Source: Coprococcus_C hominis
Lineage (GTDB): Bacteria > Bacillota > Clostridia > Lachnospirales > Lachnospiraceae
Assembly (NCBI RefSeq): GCF_020687505.1
Contig: NZ_JAJEQT010000009.1
DNA: 64,000 nucleotides
Reading direction: 5' to 3' (one strand)
A program made the translations under genes and the position numbers. The first letter of the stretch is position 1, and every line of letters starts with the position of its first letter. The notes beneath the pieces were generated by a model. The model searched no databases and was not told where the DNA came from. It worked only from the letters and a program-made list of their open reading frames with translations. Below are positions 18,201 to 26,686 of this stretch, one piece after another.

Positions 18201-19576
18201 TGTATGAGAGTGGAGACAGCATGAAAAACAGTACCCATCCGGGACATGGCGTTGGACTTGCAATTGCGAAGGGTTACGCGGATATTCTGGATGCGGAGTT
18301 ATCTGTGGAAAGTGTATATGGCGCTGGTTCGACCTTTGTTTTGTCATTGAACCAGAAGCCGGCTGTAAAGCTGAGCAGTGGACAGGTTGTATCGAAGATC
18401 GAGGATACCGTATCCAAGGAGGATGCGGAGAAGCTGTGGCTGCCGGAGGTATCCGCACTGCTGGTCGATGATGATGAGGTCAGCATTGAGGTTAGCCGCA
18501 AAGTGCTTACATCCTTTGATATGAAGCTGGATGTTGCGACATCGGGACTTAGCGCAATTGATATGGTATTGAATCATGAGTATGATGTTGTCTTTATGGA
18601 TTTGTCAATGCCGATCATGAATGGTATTGATGCAATGAAGGAAATTCGGGAACTGGATGATATCAGGTATGCGATGTTACCGATTATTGCGCTTGATCCA
18701 GATGCTATTGAGGGAAATCGTGGCAGTCATATATCGGCTGGATTTACAGACAGTATGGTAAAACCGATCGAACCACGACGGGTGGCAGCCATATTAAAGG
18801 ATTGTCTGCCAGAGGATAAGTTACAGGAGCGTTCGGATGATATCCGCCTTTTGATCGAGGGCTCACGGTTCCGGGAAGGACTGCTTCGCCTACAGGAATC
18901 GCTGGATGTGGAAGAAGCAATTCAACGTATCGGTGGAAGTATCGAAGTGTATAATAAGCTGATACAGGCATTTTATTCACAGAACAAAGATGTAGCGAAC
19001 ACCCTGGCAGAGAAGTCAACGCGGGATATCCGGGCATTTAAGACGAAGATTCATTCGATTCGTACGTTATCGAATAGCATTGGCGCATATGAGCTTGCAA
19101 GATATGCAGCAAGAATGGAGACGTCAATCAATGTTGGAAAGCGTGACCAGCTGCGGCAGAATCTGCGAGGATTCATTGACGAGCTTGTATATCTGCTTTT
19201 GATCTTGGAGGATTATGAGCGGTTTGTTGATGAGGTATCCGGTATGACGGATGAAGAGTATGCGGCAAAGATGGCACAGCAAAGTGAAAAGGAAGCCGTC
19301 GTGGAAAATGAAGATGCTGACCAGGCAGAATCCGACGAAGCTATGCAGATACCACAGGATCTGACGGTAATTTCAATCGCGGTGCTTGATAAGATGACGG
19401 AATTTGCCAAGACAGGGGATTTTGAACAGGTAAGAACACATCTGGATCGCCTGAAAAGCTATGGCTATGATGGAGATAATCTGGAGTTTTTACAGGCACT
19501 TTCTGAGGCGGCAGAATCAGAAAATGCCGATATGATCACAGAGCTTGTGAACACATACCGGGATTTGAAACTGTAA
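15212..19576 (+). CDS. Propeller-type hybrid sensor with Asn in place of the phosphoacceptor His; REC and HPt domains
   Basis: A 1454-residue protein. A signal/TM segment (about 14-36) is followed by beta-propeller repeats of the Reg_prop type (for example SSGYIWAGTDGGLYR, DGRMWIGTDNYGL, EGNYWIASSRLGL) and a Y_Y_Y-like domain (RSNIKVEYRLEGFE). TM2 (RIILIFSLVIVFLLLFLTVI), a coiled linker, HisKA, HATPase, REC and HPt then follow. The H-box reads NMSNEIKTPIH, so the usual His is Asn825. ATP-binding boxes (LLDNAIRYT, ADTGIGI, HGVGLAIA) look intact. REC keeps Asp1130, but the conserved Thr/Ser position is Asp1162. HPt His1281 is kept (KIHSIRTLSNS). It lacks the AraC domain of Bacteroides HTCS proteins. 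The SD is weak. Confidence 0.85.
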   Translation: MIKNKWNNHKLAAESMAFLMVCLFLLFSFWNPVMSYAKDSFLAGYMQSVYNQKSGIGSNEVNCLFQSSSGYIWAGTDGGLYRSNGSGFQSIDLWDTDRTDLYSINCIMQDQDGRMWIGTDNYGLFYIEDGQTHHLQEEYYNGNKTILAITEGQDGTIYVACTSGLFVVAQADQDKRSDTSAYCLAAYSDAVLASMEFRGLTAKDDEIWGLAAGGKIYVFNQEGVLHEITEQEESGEEWNTIQTCQDYVYVGSSGREVRAYRTATSKRTLAAGVEGINNFMQDAEGRLWVCADNGYGYFDKQSNFVRINDSQIDTYISDMIQDYEGNYWIASSRLGLLLLTKSKFSDYNMASGMAESMVNAVYEYRGKKYIATDDGLYIYNAKEEQEVNDLTELLKNVSVRHITADDSGTLWISTNRKYGVVKYQADGTITVYGRSDGLPGMAVNCTLPLSDGRLAVATTEGLAILDETGKVEQVYHSGEELAEVNILSLFETREGDILAGTDGEGIYELEAGKDTLLHYSTEDGLNSDVVSCFAQGDQGVWIGTDSGLCFYSEAFRMISNVEYSNSVYDIEIARGSVWLIGSMGVLRSSEDELLGSNGISGRYFATGDGLTKTINTTGNACIDTKGKLYICCNEGISVLDTEHIWYNEVQPIIKVTRIDIDGTSYEFDDLNDGLVIKSDASKVTIDFAVFSYTNRSNIKVEYRLEGFESNPTELHGDDVLQAVYTNLDGGVYTFTVNAYNGDGTACAEPLSFVIEKEKSVFESPMARIILIFSLVIVFLLLFLTVIRVRRMLKSKTSALEQLSREHEEAVKTSTAKNDYLANMSNEIKTPIHAMMVKADELLHMVDKDSPYRKDIRGIYDIGNDILASVDDIILLAKLESGRFELEESNYAISDLVADMSELALQELADKDKSVKFFVELGENVTDNLIGDVDKIRNILVRLLDNAIRYTKQGSITLSVDSYGYTDHAHQDMLNIVFTIADTGIGIQEERLDNIFDLYESGDSMKNSTHPGHGVGLAIAKGYADILDAELSVESVYGAGSTFVLSLNQKPAVKLSSGQVVSKIEDTVSKEDAEKLWLPEVSALLVDDDEVSIEVSRKVLTSFDMKLDVATSGLSAIDMVLNHEYDVVFMDLSMPIMNGIDAMKEIRELDDIRYAMLPIIALDPDAIEGNRGSHISAGFTDSMVKPIEPRRVAAILKDCLPEDKLQERSDDIRLLIEGSRFREGLLRLQESLDVEEAIQRIGGSIEVYNKLIQAFYSQNKDVANTLAEKSTRDIRAFKTKIHSIRTLSNSIGAYELARYAARMETSINVGKRDQLRQNLRGFIDELVYLLLILEDYERFVDEVSGMTDEEYAAKMAQQSEKEAVVENEDADQAESDEAMQIPQDLTVISIAVLDKMTEFAKTGDFEQVRTHLDRLKSYGYDGDNLEFLQALSEAAESENADMITELVNTYRDLKL

Positions 19577-19595
19577 ATAAAAAGGGGATGAAAAA

Positions 19596-21398
19596 ATGGA
19601 GCATGAACAATTTGATGAGGCTTTGATGCAGTGTATCCATACACTTCGTGCGGGAAGTGATATGGATCACGCAATTCAAAATCTGCTGGAAATCATTGCG
19701 GAATTTCACGATGCAGATCGTGCGTACATTTTCGAGTTTGCAGAAGATGAAATTCATATGGATAACACCTATGAATATTGTAAGGCTGGAATCACACCAG
19801 AGAAAGATATGCTGCAGAACCTTGAGATATCCACGATCGACCGGTGGTTGGTTTTATTTGAGGAGCAGGGAGAGGTGTACTTAAATTCCAGAGATGGAGA
19901 ACTGGATGAAAACTCTGAGGAGTACCGGCTGCTTAAAATGCAGGGCGTAGAGAGTCTGATGGTGGCACCGCTTTATTCAGAGACGAAGCTGATCGGATTT
20001 ATCGGTGTGGATAATCCGAACGAAAACACTTATACACTGTCATTGCTCCGGTCTGTTGCTTCGCTGATCGTAAACGATATTCAGAAGCGAATCACACTGG
20101 AACAGCGTGTGATCAATGCGCTGGCACGTATATATATTTCCATGTATCTGGTGAATATTCCGGCGGATACACAGAAAGAATTTAACAGTAACAGTGATGT
20201 GCGAAAATATGTCAAGCAGACGGAGCATGCTTCAGAACAGATGCGTACCGCGATGGAGCATATGACAGATGCGCAGTATTGGGGTGGCACACTTGCATTT
20301 TCCGAGCTTACAACGTTAAATGAGCGGATGAAGCACTGTGACTATATCAGCCATGAGTTTTACAGCTCCACAGACAAGTGGTGCCGTGCGAATTTTATCG
20401 TCGTTGACCGACTGGAAAATGGTGATCTGAATAATGTAATTTATGGTGTGCAGTTGATTGATGATGAGAAAAAGAAGGAGCTCGAATATCAGGCAGCCCT
20501 CGAACATGCATTGGCAAATCAGAATGAGATTTATGGAGAACTGCTTCAGATGCAAAGTGGCGGTGTGATTGCCGTCGAAATCAAGACGAACCGGATTCTT
20601 GTGATTAACCGTGCGTTGTTGGATATGCTTGGAATTGATGAGACAAAGAAAAACCAGCTTACACATGAGGATTTTCTGTCCCATTTTGTGGATAAAAAGG
20701 CGATGGAAAAGTATCTGGCAGTACGCGATACACTTGTGGAGCCGTATGTGCGGGAATATGAAGTCATGCGCGGCGATGAGCATGTGTTTGTGCTCTGTCA
20801 TACAAAGCTGATTACGCTGGCAAATGGAGATCGTGTCAGTCTGACAAGCGTCATGAATATTACAGAGAATAAAAAGTTTGAACAACGTCTGCTTGTACAG
20901 TCCCGGATGGATGCTTTGACAAAGATCTGTAATCGCGGATATGGAGAAGCACAGATTGAAAAGTTGTTAAAGGCGAAGAAAAATGGTATGTTCCTGTTGT
21001 TTGATGTCGATAAGTTTAAGCATATCAATGATACATATGGACATAGTATTGGTGATGAGGTTTTGATACAGGTTGCAGATGCATTAAAGCAGACCTTCGA
21101 ACAGGCGGGTGTCTGTATGCGGCTTGGTGGAGACGAGTTTGCGGTATATGCACCGGAGATAACGGAACAAATGCAGGCGGAAACGATGATACAGGCATTT
21201 TTTGAACGGATTCGGAATATTGCAATCCCTCAGATGGAAGGGGATGCTATCTCTGTCAGTCTGGGTGCAGTACTTTGTGCGCCAGATAGGGAGCATGTAT
21301 TTGAAAAGGTATACCAGCGGGCAGATGCTACGATGTATACCTGCAAGAAAGTAATAGGAAACAGTTATGATTTTTATACAGGGAGGAACCCCGCATGA
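19596..21398 (+). CDS. GAF-PAS-GGDEF diguanylate cyclase
   Basis: A 600-residue soluble protein. The N-terminal GAF-like domain (about 15-165) contains ADRAYIFEF and SLMVAPLYSETKLIGFIGVDNP. A PAS-like domain (about 315-420) is followed by GGDEF (about 440-595) with DVDKFKHINDTYGHSIGD and an intact active site RLGGDEF. It should make cyclic di-GMP from two GTP. There is no RxxD inhibitory site five residues before GGDEF, so product inhibition is probably absent. It follows the hybrid sensor by 19 nt, and its stop codon overlaps the ThiS-like start (ATGA). Confidence 0.9.
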   Translation: MEHEQFDEALMQCIHTLRAGSDMDHAIQNLLEIIAEFHDADRAYIFEFAEDEIHMDNTYEYCKAGITPEKDMLQNLEISTIDRWLVLFEEQGEVYLNSRDGELDENSEEYRLLKMQGVESLMVAPLYSETKLIGFIGVDNPNENTYTLSLLRSVASLIVNDIQKRITLEQRVINALARIYISMYLVNIPADTQKEFNSNSDVRKYVKQTEHASEQMRTAMEHMTDAQYWGGTLAFSELTTLNERMKHCDYISHEFYSSTDKWCRANFIVVDRLENGDLNNVIYGVQLIDDEKKKELEYQAALEHALANQNEIYGELLQMQSGGVIAVEIKTNRILVINRALLDMLGIDETKKNQLTHEDFLSHFVDKKAMEKYLAVRDTLVEPYVREYEVMRGDEHVFVLCHTKLITLANGDRVSLTSVMNITENKKFEQRLLVQSRMDALTKICNRGYGEAQIEKLLKAKKNGMFLLFDVDKFKHINDTYGHSIGDEVLIQVADALKQTFEQAGVCMRLGGDEFAVYAPEITEQMQAETMIQAFFERIRNIAIPQMEGDAISVSLGAVLCAPDREHVFEKVYQRADATMYTCKKVIGNSYDFYTGRNPA

Positions 21399-21604
21399 AT
21401 ATAGAATTATCTGGGAAAAATAAAACAGTTGCTGATGGAATCACCGTTGCAGAACTGATTGCGCAGGAGCAGTTAGAGACGCCAGAGCATGTGAAGGTGG
21501 CAGTGAATGATGATTTTGTGGAACGCGAACAATTCGCAGATACCAGATTGCACGACGGCGATGTGGTAGAATTTCTGACGTTTATGGGTGGCGGATGCAG
21601 ATAA
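21395..21604 (+). CDS. ThiS/MoaD-like sulfur carrier with C-terminal GGGCR
   Basis: A 69-residue beta-grasp protein (TVADGITVAELI..., VAVNDDFVERE, LHDGDVVEFLTFMGGGCR). ThiS-type carriers end in Gly-Gly, where the thiocarboxylate forms. Here Cys-Arg follows the glycines, so trimming would be needed, or this is a variant. The start overlaps the GGDEF stop and has GGGAGG 8 nt upstream, so translation is coupled. No thiF, thiG or thiH is near. The next gene encodes a rhodanese-TtcA fusion, which suggests a role in tRNA thiolation rather than thiamine; that is inference. Confidence 0.75.
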   Translation: MNIELSGKNKTVADGITVAELIAQEQLETPEHVKVAVNDDFVEREQFADTRLHDGDVVEFLTFMGGGCR

Positions 21605-21684
21605 CTGAAAAAGTACGGACATAAAAGGGGTAACAGTTTTGATTCGAAGCGTGTTACCTGGATTTTAGCTCGGAGGATAAGGAC

Positions 21685-22827
21685 ATGTACGATATTTCAC
21701 CAGAAGAATTAAAGGATTATAAGGCATATACGATTGTGGATATCCGGGACAGTATGTCGTATGCATATGGACATCTGCCGGATGCGATTTCCGTACCACA
21801 GGCAGAGCTTTCCACGTATATTGATGAGTGGAAAGATGCAGGCAAGATACTGATCTACTGCAAACGTGGAGAGGCAAGTCTGGATGCGGTGCTGATGTTA
21901 CGGGAACAGGGTGTGGAAGCCTATAACTTAGACGGCGGCTATATGGCGTGGCTGATGCTTGCCATGCAGGAACCAGCAGATCAACCAGATACGGATTTTG
22001 CGAAGGATGTGGAAGAGAGCATACGGAAGCGGTTCCGGAAGAAAATCTGGTGCAGGTTCACGAAAGCAATCAATGAATATGAACTTGTGAAACCGGGAGA
22101 TAATATCGCAGTCTGTATCTCTGGTGGCAAGGATTCAATGTTGATGGCGAAGCTGTTCCAGGAGCTGAAAAGGCATAATAAGTTTCCTTTTGGTGTGCAG
22201 TTTCTGGTGATGGATCCGGGCTACAGTCCGGAGAACCGTCAGGTGATCGAGACGAACGCGAAGAACTTAAATATTCCGATCACGATATTTGAGTCGGATA
22301 TATTTGAATCAGTCTTTCATGTCGAGAAATCGCCGTGTTATCTGTGCGCGCGTATGCGGCGCGGACATCTGTACAGTCAGGCGAAGGCACTTGGCTGTAA
22401 CAAGATTGCCTTAGGACATCATTATGATGACGTGATTGAGACAATCCTTATGGGAATGTTATATGGGGCGCAGGTGCAGACGATGATGCCGAAACTCCAT
22501 AGCACGAATTTCGAGGGCATGGAACTGATTCGTCCGCTGTATCTCGTGCGTGAGGACGATATCAAAGCTTGGCGCGATGCGAACCATCTGCATTTTATCC
22601 AGTGTGCGTGCAAATTTACAGATACCTGTTCTTCATGTGATAAGGATGGACAGAGTAATTCCAAACGTCTGGAAGTGAAGAAACTGATCCATGAGCTTGC
22701 GAAGACGAATCCATTTGTGGAAGGAAACATCTTCAAGAGTGTGGAGAATGTGAATCTGAGTACGGTGATCGCATACAAGCAGAATGGTGTGAAGCATCAT
22801 TTCTTAGATGACTATGATAAAGAGTGA
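21685..22827 (+). CDS. Rhodanese-TtcA fusion, predicted tRNA 2-thiolation enzyme
   Basis: A 380-residue protein. The N-terminal rhodanese domain (1-100) has active-site Cys59 in IYCKRGEAS. The C-terminal PP-loop ATPase (about 120-370) has SGGKDS at 146-151, the TtcA-type pair Cys218/Cys221 (CYLCARMRRG) and a later cluster CACKFTDTCSSCD. TtcA thiolates C32 of tRNA using an iron-sulfur cluster and persulfide from IscS. Fusing the sulfurtransferase to the PP-loop enzyme would deliver sulfur directly. The start is the ATG after CGGAGGATAAGGAC. A short inverted repeat, GGTAACA/TGTTACC (21629-21658), precedes it. Confidence 0.8.
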   Translation: MYDISPEELKDYKAYTIVDIRDSMSYAYGHLPDAISVPQAELSTYIDEWKDAGKILIYCKRGEASLDAVLMLREQGVEAYNLDGGYMAWLMLAMQEPADQPDTDFAKDVEESIRKRFRKKIWCRFTKAINEYELVKPGDNIAVCISGGKDSMLMAKLFQELKRHNKFPFGVQFLVMDPGYSPENRQVIETNAKNLNIPITIFESDIFESVFHVEKSPCYLCARMRRGHLYSQAKALGCNKIALGHHYDDVIETILMGMLYGAQVQTMMPKLHSTNFEGMELIRPLYLVREDDIKAWRDANHLHFIQCACKFTDTCSSCDKDGQSNSKRLEVKKLIHELAKTNPFVEGNIFKSVENVNLSTVIAYKQNGVKHHFLDDYDKE

Positions 22828-22856
22828 AAATACAAGAGAAAAAGGAGACGAGAAAA

Positions 22857-23843
22857 ATGGCAACAATGATGGAACTGGCAGAGGAAATCATAAAGGGAAG
22901 AAGAATCACAAAGGACGATGATCTGTCTATATTTCTGACATGTGATCTGGATGAGCTGCGGGCAGGTGCAGATAAGATCCGTGAATATTTCATTGGTGAT
23001 GATGTAGATCTGTGCTCGATCATCAATGGTCGAAGCGGCAGATGCCCGGAGGACTGTAAGTTCTGTGCACAGTCTGCGCACAATCATACAAACTGCGAGG
23101 TGTATGATTTCTTGGACGAGGAGAAGATCATGGAGGCATGCCGTTTCAATGAAGAGCATGGGGTACACCGGTTCTCAATCGTAACAAGTGGCCGTGCGCT
23201 GACCGGAGAAGAGTTCGAGAAAGCCATCCATGCATTTGAGCGGATGCATAATGAATGTAAAATCGATCTCTGCGCGTCTATGGGATTTCTGACACCAGAG
23301 CAGTTGCACCGTCTGCATGAGGCAGGTGTGACAAGTTACCATCATAATATCGAGACTTCGAGAAGAAACTTCCCGAATATCTGTACCACACATACTTACG
23401 ATCAGAAGATCGAGACTTTGAAGGCGGTTAAGGCAGAGGGCATGTGTCCTTGCTCTGGTGGTATCATCGGTATGGGTGAGACATGGGAGGATCGTCTGAG
23501 CATGGCAGTGGATCTGGCAGAAGCAGGCGTAGAATCTATTCCTATCAATGCATTGATGCCAATCAAGGGAACACCGCTTGAAGACCGGGAGTCTCTGACC
23601 GAGGATGATATCCTTCGTACAATTGCATTCTTCCGATATATAAACCCGGAGGCAAATATCCGTCTGGCAGCCGGACGCGCCCTTCTGACAAACGATGGTG
23701 AGATCGCGTTCCAGTCCGGTGCATCTGCAACGATCACAGGTGATATGCTGACGACCGTTGCCTGCGCAACAATTGCAAGCGACAAGGAAATGCTGGCAAA
23801 GCTTGGAAGAAATGCAACCCCTGGTTATGTGAAAGAAAAATAG
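22857..23843 (+). CDS. bioB: Biotin synthase BioB
   Basis: A 328-residue radical SAM enzyme that inserts sulfur into dethiobiotin. The 4Fe-4S motif is Cys63-x3-Cys67-x2-Cys70 (CPEDCKFC). LCASMGFLTPEQL, the YHHNIETS region and the C-terminal AAGRALL support BioB rather than other radical SAM enzymes. The start at 22857 follows AAAGGAGA; a GTG at 22824 overlaps the previous stop without a site of its own. No bioA, bioD or bioF lies in the window. Confidence 0.93.
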   Translation: MATMMELAEEIIKGRRITKDDDLSIFLTCDLDELRAGADKIREYFIGDDVDLCSIINGRSGRCPEDCKFCAQSAHNHTNCEVYDFLDEEKIMEACRFNEEHGVHRFSIVTSGRALTGEEFEKAIHAFERMHNECKIDLCASMGFLTPEQLHRLHEAGVTSYHHNIETSRRNFPNICTTHTYDQKIETLKAVKAEGMCPCSGGIIGMGETWEDRLSMAVDLAEAGVESIPINALMPIKGTPLEDRESLTEDDILRTIAFFRYINPEANIRLAAGRALLTNDGEIAFQSGASATITGDMLTTVACATIASDKEMLAKLGRNATPGYVKEK

Positions 23844-23917
23844 TATGCGTGATTATTCTATATGCATAGTATATTCGCAAACGGTTGACACTTGAAAAAT
23901 CTTATCAAATAGTGAAC

Positions 23918-23967
23918 TTGACAAATACCCCCTACCGGTATATATTATATACCCGTAGGGGGTATTT
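23918..23967 (+). promoter_or_regulatory. csoR promoter with overlapping CsoR-type operator
   Basis: TTGACA (23918-23923), a 17-nt spacer, then TATATT (23941-23946). The promoter is straddled by an 18-bp inverted repeat (23923-23940 and 23950-23967). Its arms are identical except for one base: AAATACCCCCTACCGGTA against the complement AAATACCCCCTACGGGTA. This G/C-tract palindrome is typical of CsoR sites. Apo-CsoR bound here would block the polymerase, and Cu(I) would release it. The right arm also supplies the only SD-like sequence, AGGGGG. Confidence 0.88.
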
Positions 23968-23972
23968 GACGT

Positions 23973-24293
23973 ATGGAAGAAAATAAAGAAGAAAAGAATT
24001 GTCCTTGTTGTTCTGGGAAACATAAAGAACGACAGGAAAAAGAAAAAAAGGATCTGATGAACCGGCTGAAGCGGATCGAAGGACAGGTGCGAGGCATCGA
24101 GAATATGCTGGAGAAGGATGCATACTGTACGGATGTATTGATACAGGTTTCTGCGGTCACATCCGCACTCAACAGCTTCAATAAGGTACTGCTTGCCAAC
24201 CACGTAAAAACCTGTGTGGCTGACAACATCCGCCAAGGAAACGACGAAGTGATTGACGAGTTAGTAACACTTTTACAAAAGTTAATGAAGTGA
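23973..24293 (+). CDS. csoR: Copper-sensing repressor CsoR
   Basis: A 106-residue four-helix DUF156 protein. The Cu(I) ligands Cys52, His77 and Cys81 are all present (DAYCTDVL, LLANHVKTC). The N-terminus has an extra NCPCCSGKH motif not needed for the fold, possibly a second metal site. It should repress its own operon through the operator at 23923-23967. The predicted leader is only about 20 nt. Confidence 0.93.
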   Translation: MEENKEEKNCPCCSGKHKERQEKEKKDLMNRLKRIEGQVRGIENMLEKDAYCTDVLIQVSAVTSALNSFNKVLLANHVKTCVADNIRQGNDEVIDELVTLLQKLMK

Positions 24294-24353
24294 AGATGGA
24301 AATATATGTTAGGTAATTCCATACAACTCATTGGAAAGGAGAAAAATTATTAC

Positions 24354-26636
24354 ATGGAACAATATAAAGTGAAGGGTATGAGCTGCGCCGCCTGCAGTGC
24401 CCGTGTCGAGAAAGCGGTCTCCGCGGTGGATGGCGTGACAGATTGTACTGTGAGCCTGCTTACCAATTCGATGAGTGTGGAAGGAACGGCAGATGCAGCG
24501 ACGATTATCCGGGCGGTCGAGAAAGCCGGCTATAAAGCCTCGAAGATGAAGGCTGGAAAGCAGTCTGGCGGTGCGACGGATGAGGATGACGCACTCAAAG
24601 ACACCGAGACACCGTTGATGCGGAAACGTTTGATCGCATCGGTAGTTCTGCTGATCCCGCTCATGTATGTGTCAATGGGACATATGATGTGGAACTGGCC
24701 GTTGCCACCGTTTTTCGAGGGCAATCACGTAGCGATGGGACTTGTACAGCTTCTGTTCACGGTTGCGATCATGGTCGTAAACCAGAAGTTCTTCGTAAAT
24801 GGTTTCAAAGGACTCATACACCGGGCGCCAAATATGGATACGCTCGTGGCACTTGGCTCTGCGGCGTCGTTTATCTACAGTGTGTATGCGCTGTTTGCAA
24901 TGACCGATGCAGTTGTCAAGGGACAGGAGACACAAGTCATGCATTATATGCATGAATTTTACTTTGAATCCGCAGCGATGATTCTCACACTGATCACAGT
25001 CGGAAAGATGCTCGAAGCAAAGTCAAAGGGCAAGACGACCGATGCATTAAAGGGCTTGATGAAGCTGGCACCGAAGACCGCAGTCTTAGTCAAGGATGGC
25101 GTGGAGCAGACAGTGCCAATCGAGCAGCTCCATATCGGCGATTTGTTTGCAGTCCGTCCGGGTGAGAATATTCCGGTGGATGGATTTGTTAAGGAAGGAA
25201 ACAGTGCAGTCAATGAATCCGCACTGACCGGAGAGAGTATCCCGGTTGACAAGAATCCGGGCAATCCAGTATCTGCTGCGACACTCAATCAGTCCGGATA
25301 TCTGCTCTGTGAGGCAACCCGTGTCGGCGAGGATACGACGTTGTCACAGATCATTCATATGGTAAGTGATGCAGCGGCAACGAAAGCACCGATTGCGAAG
25401 GTCGCAGATAAAGTATCCGGCGTATTTGTACCAATCGTTATCAGCATTGCAATCGTGACATTTGTGATCTGGATGCTCGTAGGAAGACCGGTAGGATATT
25501 CGCTTGCAAGAGCGATTTCCGTTCTGGTTATCAGCTGTCCGTGTGCACTTGGACTTGCAACTCCGGTTGCCATCATGGTTGGAAATGGTGTGGGTGCAAA
25601 GCATGGAATCCTGTTTAAGACGGCCGTTTCGCTGGAGGAGACAGGCAAGGTACAGATTGTTGCACTCGATAAGACCGGTACGATCACGAAGGGTGAACCG
25701 CGTGTAACGGATATCTTTCCGGTAGGCTGTGAGGAAGCGTATCTGATGCATGCCGCATATGCGCTGGAACAAAAAAGTGAGCATCCGCTTGCGAAGGCGA
25801 TTATCGCATGGGGCGATGCGAACAACCAGACGGAGGCAGGTGTCGGGGAGTTTCAGGCAGTTTCCGGAAATGGTCTGATGGGCGTCCGCGATGGAAAGCA
25901 TTTGCAGGGTGGAAACTGGAACTATATTTCCGGGCAGATCAGGATAGCAAAAGAGGAAGAAACTGAACTTCGGAAGCAGGCAGAGGTCTATGCATCCGAA
26001 GGAAAGACACCATTATTCTTCGCGGAGGATGGCAAGATCCTTGGAATGGTGGCAGTTGCCGATGTGATGAAGGAGGACAGCCCGGAAGCAATCGCGGAGC
26101 TTAAAAATATGGGAATCCATGTTGTCATGCTGACCGGTGATAACGAGCAGACGGCTCAGGCAATCGGCAAGCAGGCAGGTGTCGATGAAGTGATCGCAGG
26201 TGTGCTTCCGGATGGTAAGGAGGCTGTGATCGCCAATCTGCAGAAGAAAGGAAAGGTTGCGATGGTCGGTGATGGCGTGAACGATGCTCCGGCACTCACA
26301 CGTGCAGATATGGGTATCGCAATCGGAGCAGGAACCGATATTGCTATTGACGCGGCGGATGTCGTGTTGATGAAGAGCCGGTTATCGGACGTGCCTGCAG
26401 CAATCCGGCTTAGCCGGGCAACCTTGCGGAATATCCACGAGAACCTCTTCTGGGCATTTATTTACAATATTATAGGAATCCCGCTTGCGGCAGGTGCGTG
26501 GGTTCATTTATTTGGCTGGACATTGAATCCGATGTTCGGTGCAGCAGCGATGAGTCTGTCAAGCTTTTGTGTTGTGACCAATGCACTTCGTCTGAATCTG
26601 TTCAAATTCGGAAAGAAGCAGCGGGAGACAGCATAG
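24354..26636 (+). CDS. copA: Copper-exporting P-type ATPase CopA
   Basis: A 760-residue P1B ATPase that exports Cu(I). It has one N-terminal HMA domain with Cys11-x2-Cys14 (MSCAACSARV). The transmembrane Cys395-Pro-Cys397 (SCPCALGLATP) is followed by phosphorylated Asp439 in DKTGTIT, the SEHPLAKA His-Pro signature and GDGVNDAPAL. The start at 24354 has GGAAAGGAG upstream; an in-frame ATG at 24306 lacks a site. It forms an operon with csoR and the HMA protein at 26687. Confidence 0.96.
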   Translation: MEQYKVKGMSCAACSARVEKAVSAVDGVTDCTVSLLTNSMSVEGTADAATIIRAVEKAGYKASKMKAGKQSGGATDEDDALKDTETPLMRKRLIASVVLLIPLMYVSMGHMMWNWPLPPFFEGNHVAMGLVQLLFTVAIMVVNQKFFVNGFKGLIHRAPNMDTLVALGSAASFIYSVYALFAMTDAVVKGQETQVMHYMHEFYFESAAMILTLITVGKMLEAKSKGKTTDALKGLMKLAPKTAVLVKDGVEQTVPIEQLHIGDLFAVRPGENIPVDGFVKEGNSAVNESALTGESIPVDKNPGNPVSAATLNQSGYLLCEATRVGEDTTLSQIIHMVSDAAATKAPIAKVADKVSGVFVPIVISIAIVTFVIWMLVGRPVGYSLARAISVLVISCPCALGLATPVAIMVGNGVGAKHGILFKTAVSLEETGKVQIVALDKTGTITKGEPRVTDIFPVGCEEAYLMHAAYALEQKSEHPLAKAIIAWGDANNQTEAGVGEFQAVSGNGLMGVRDGKHLQGGNWNYISGQIRIAKEEETELRKQAEVYASEGKTPLFFAEDGKILGMVAVADVMKEDSPEAIAELKNMGIHVVMLTGDNEQTAQAIGKQAGVDEVIAGVLPDGKEAVIANLQKKGKVAMVGDGVNDAPALTRADMGIAIGAGTDIAIDAADVVLMKSRLSDVPAAIRLSRATLRNIHENLFWAFIYNIIGIPLAAGAWVHLFGWTLNPMFGAAAMSLSSFCVVTNALRLNLFKFGKKQRETA

Positions 26637-26686
26637 GAGAGGTTGACATTCTATATAAATTCATGTAGTTTAAGGAGGAAAACAAA

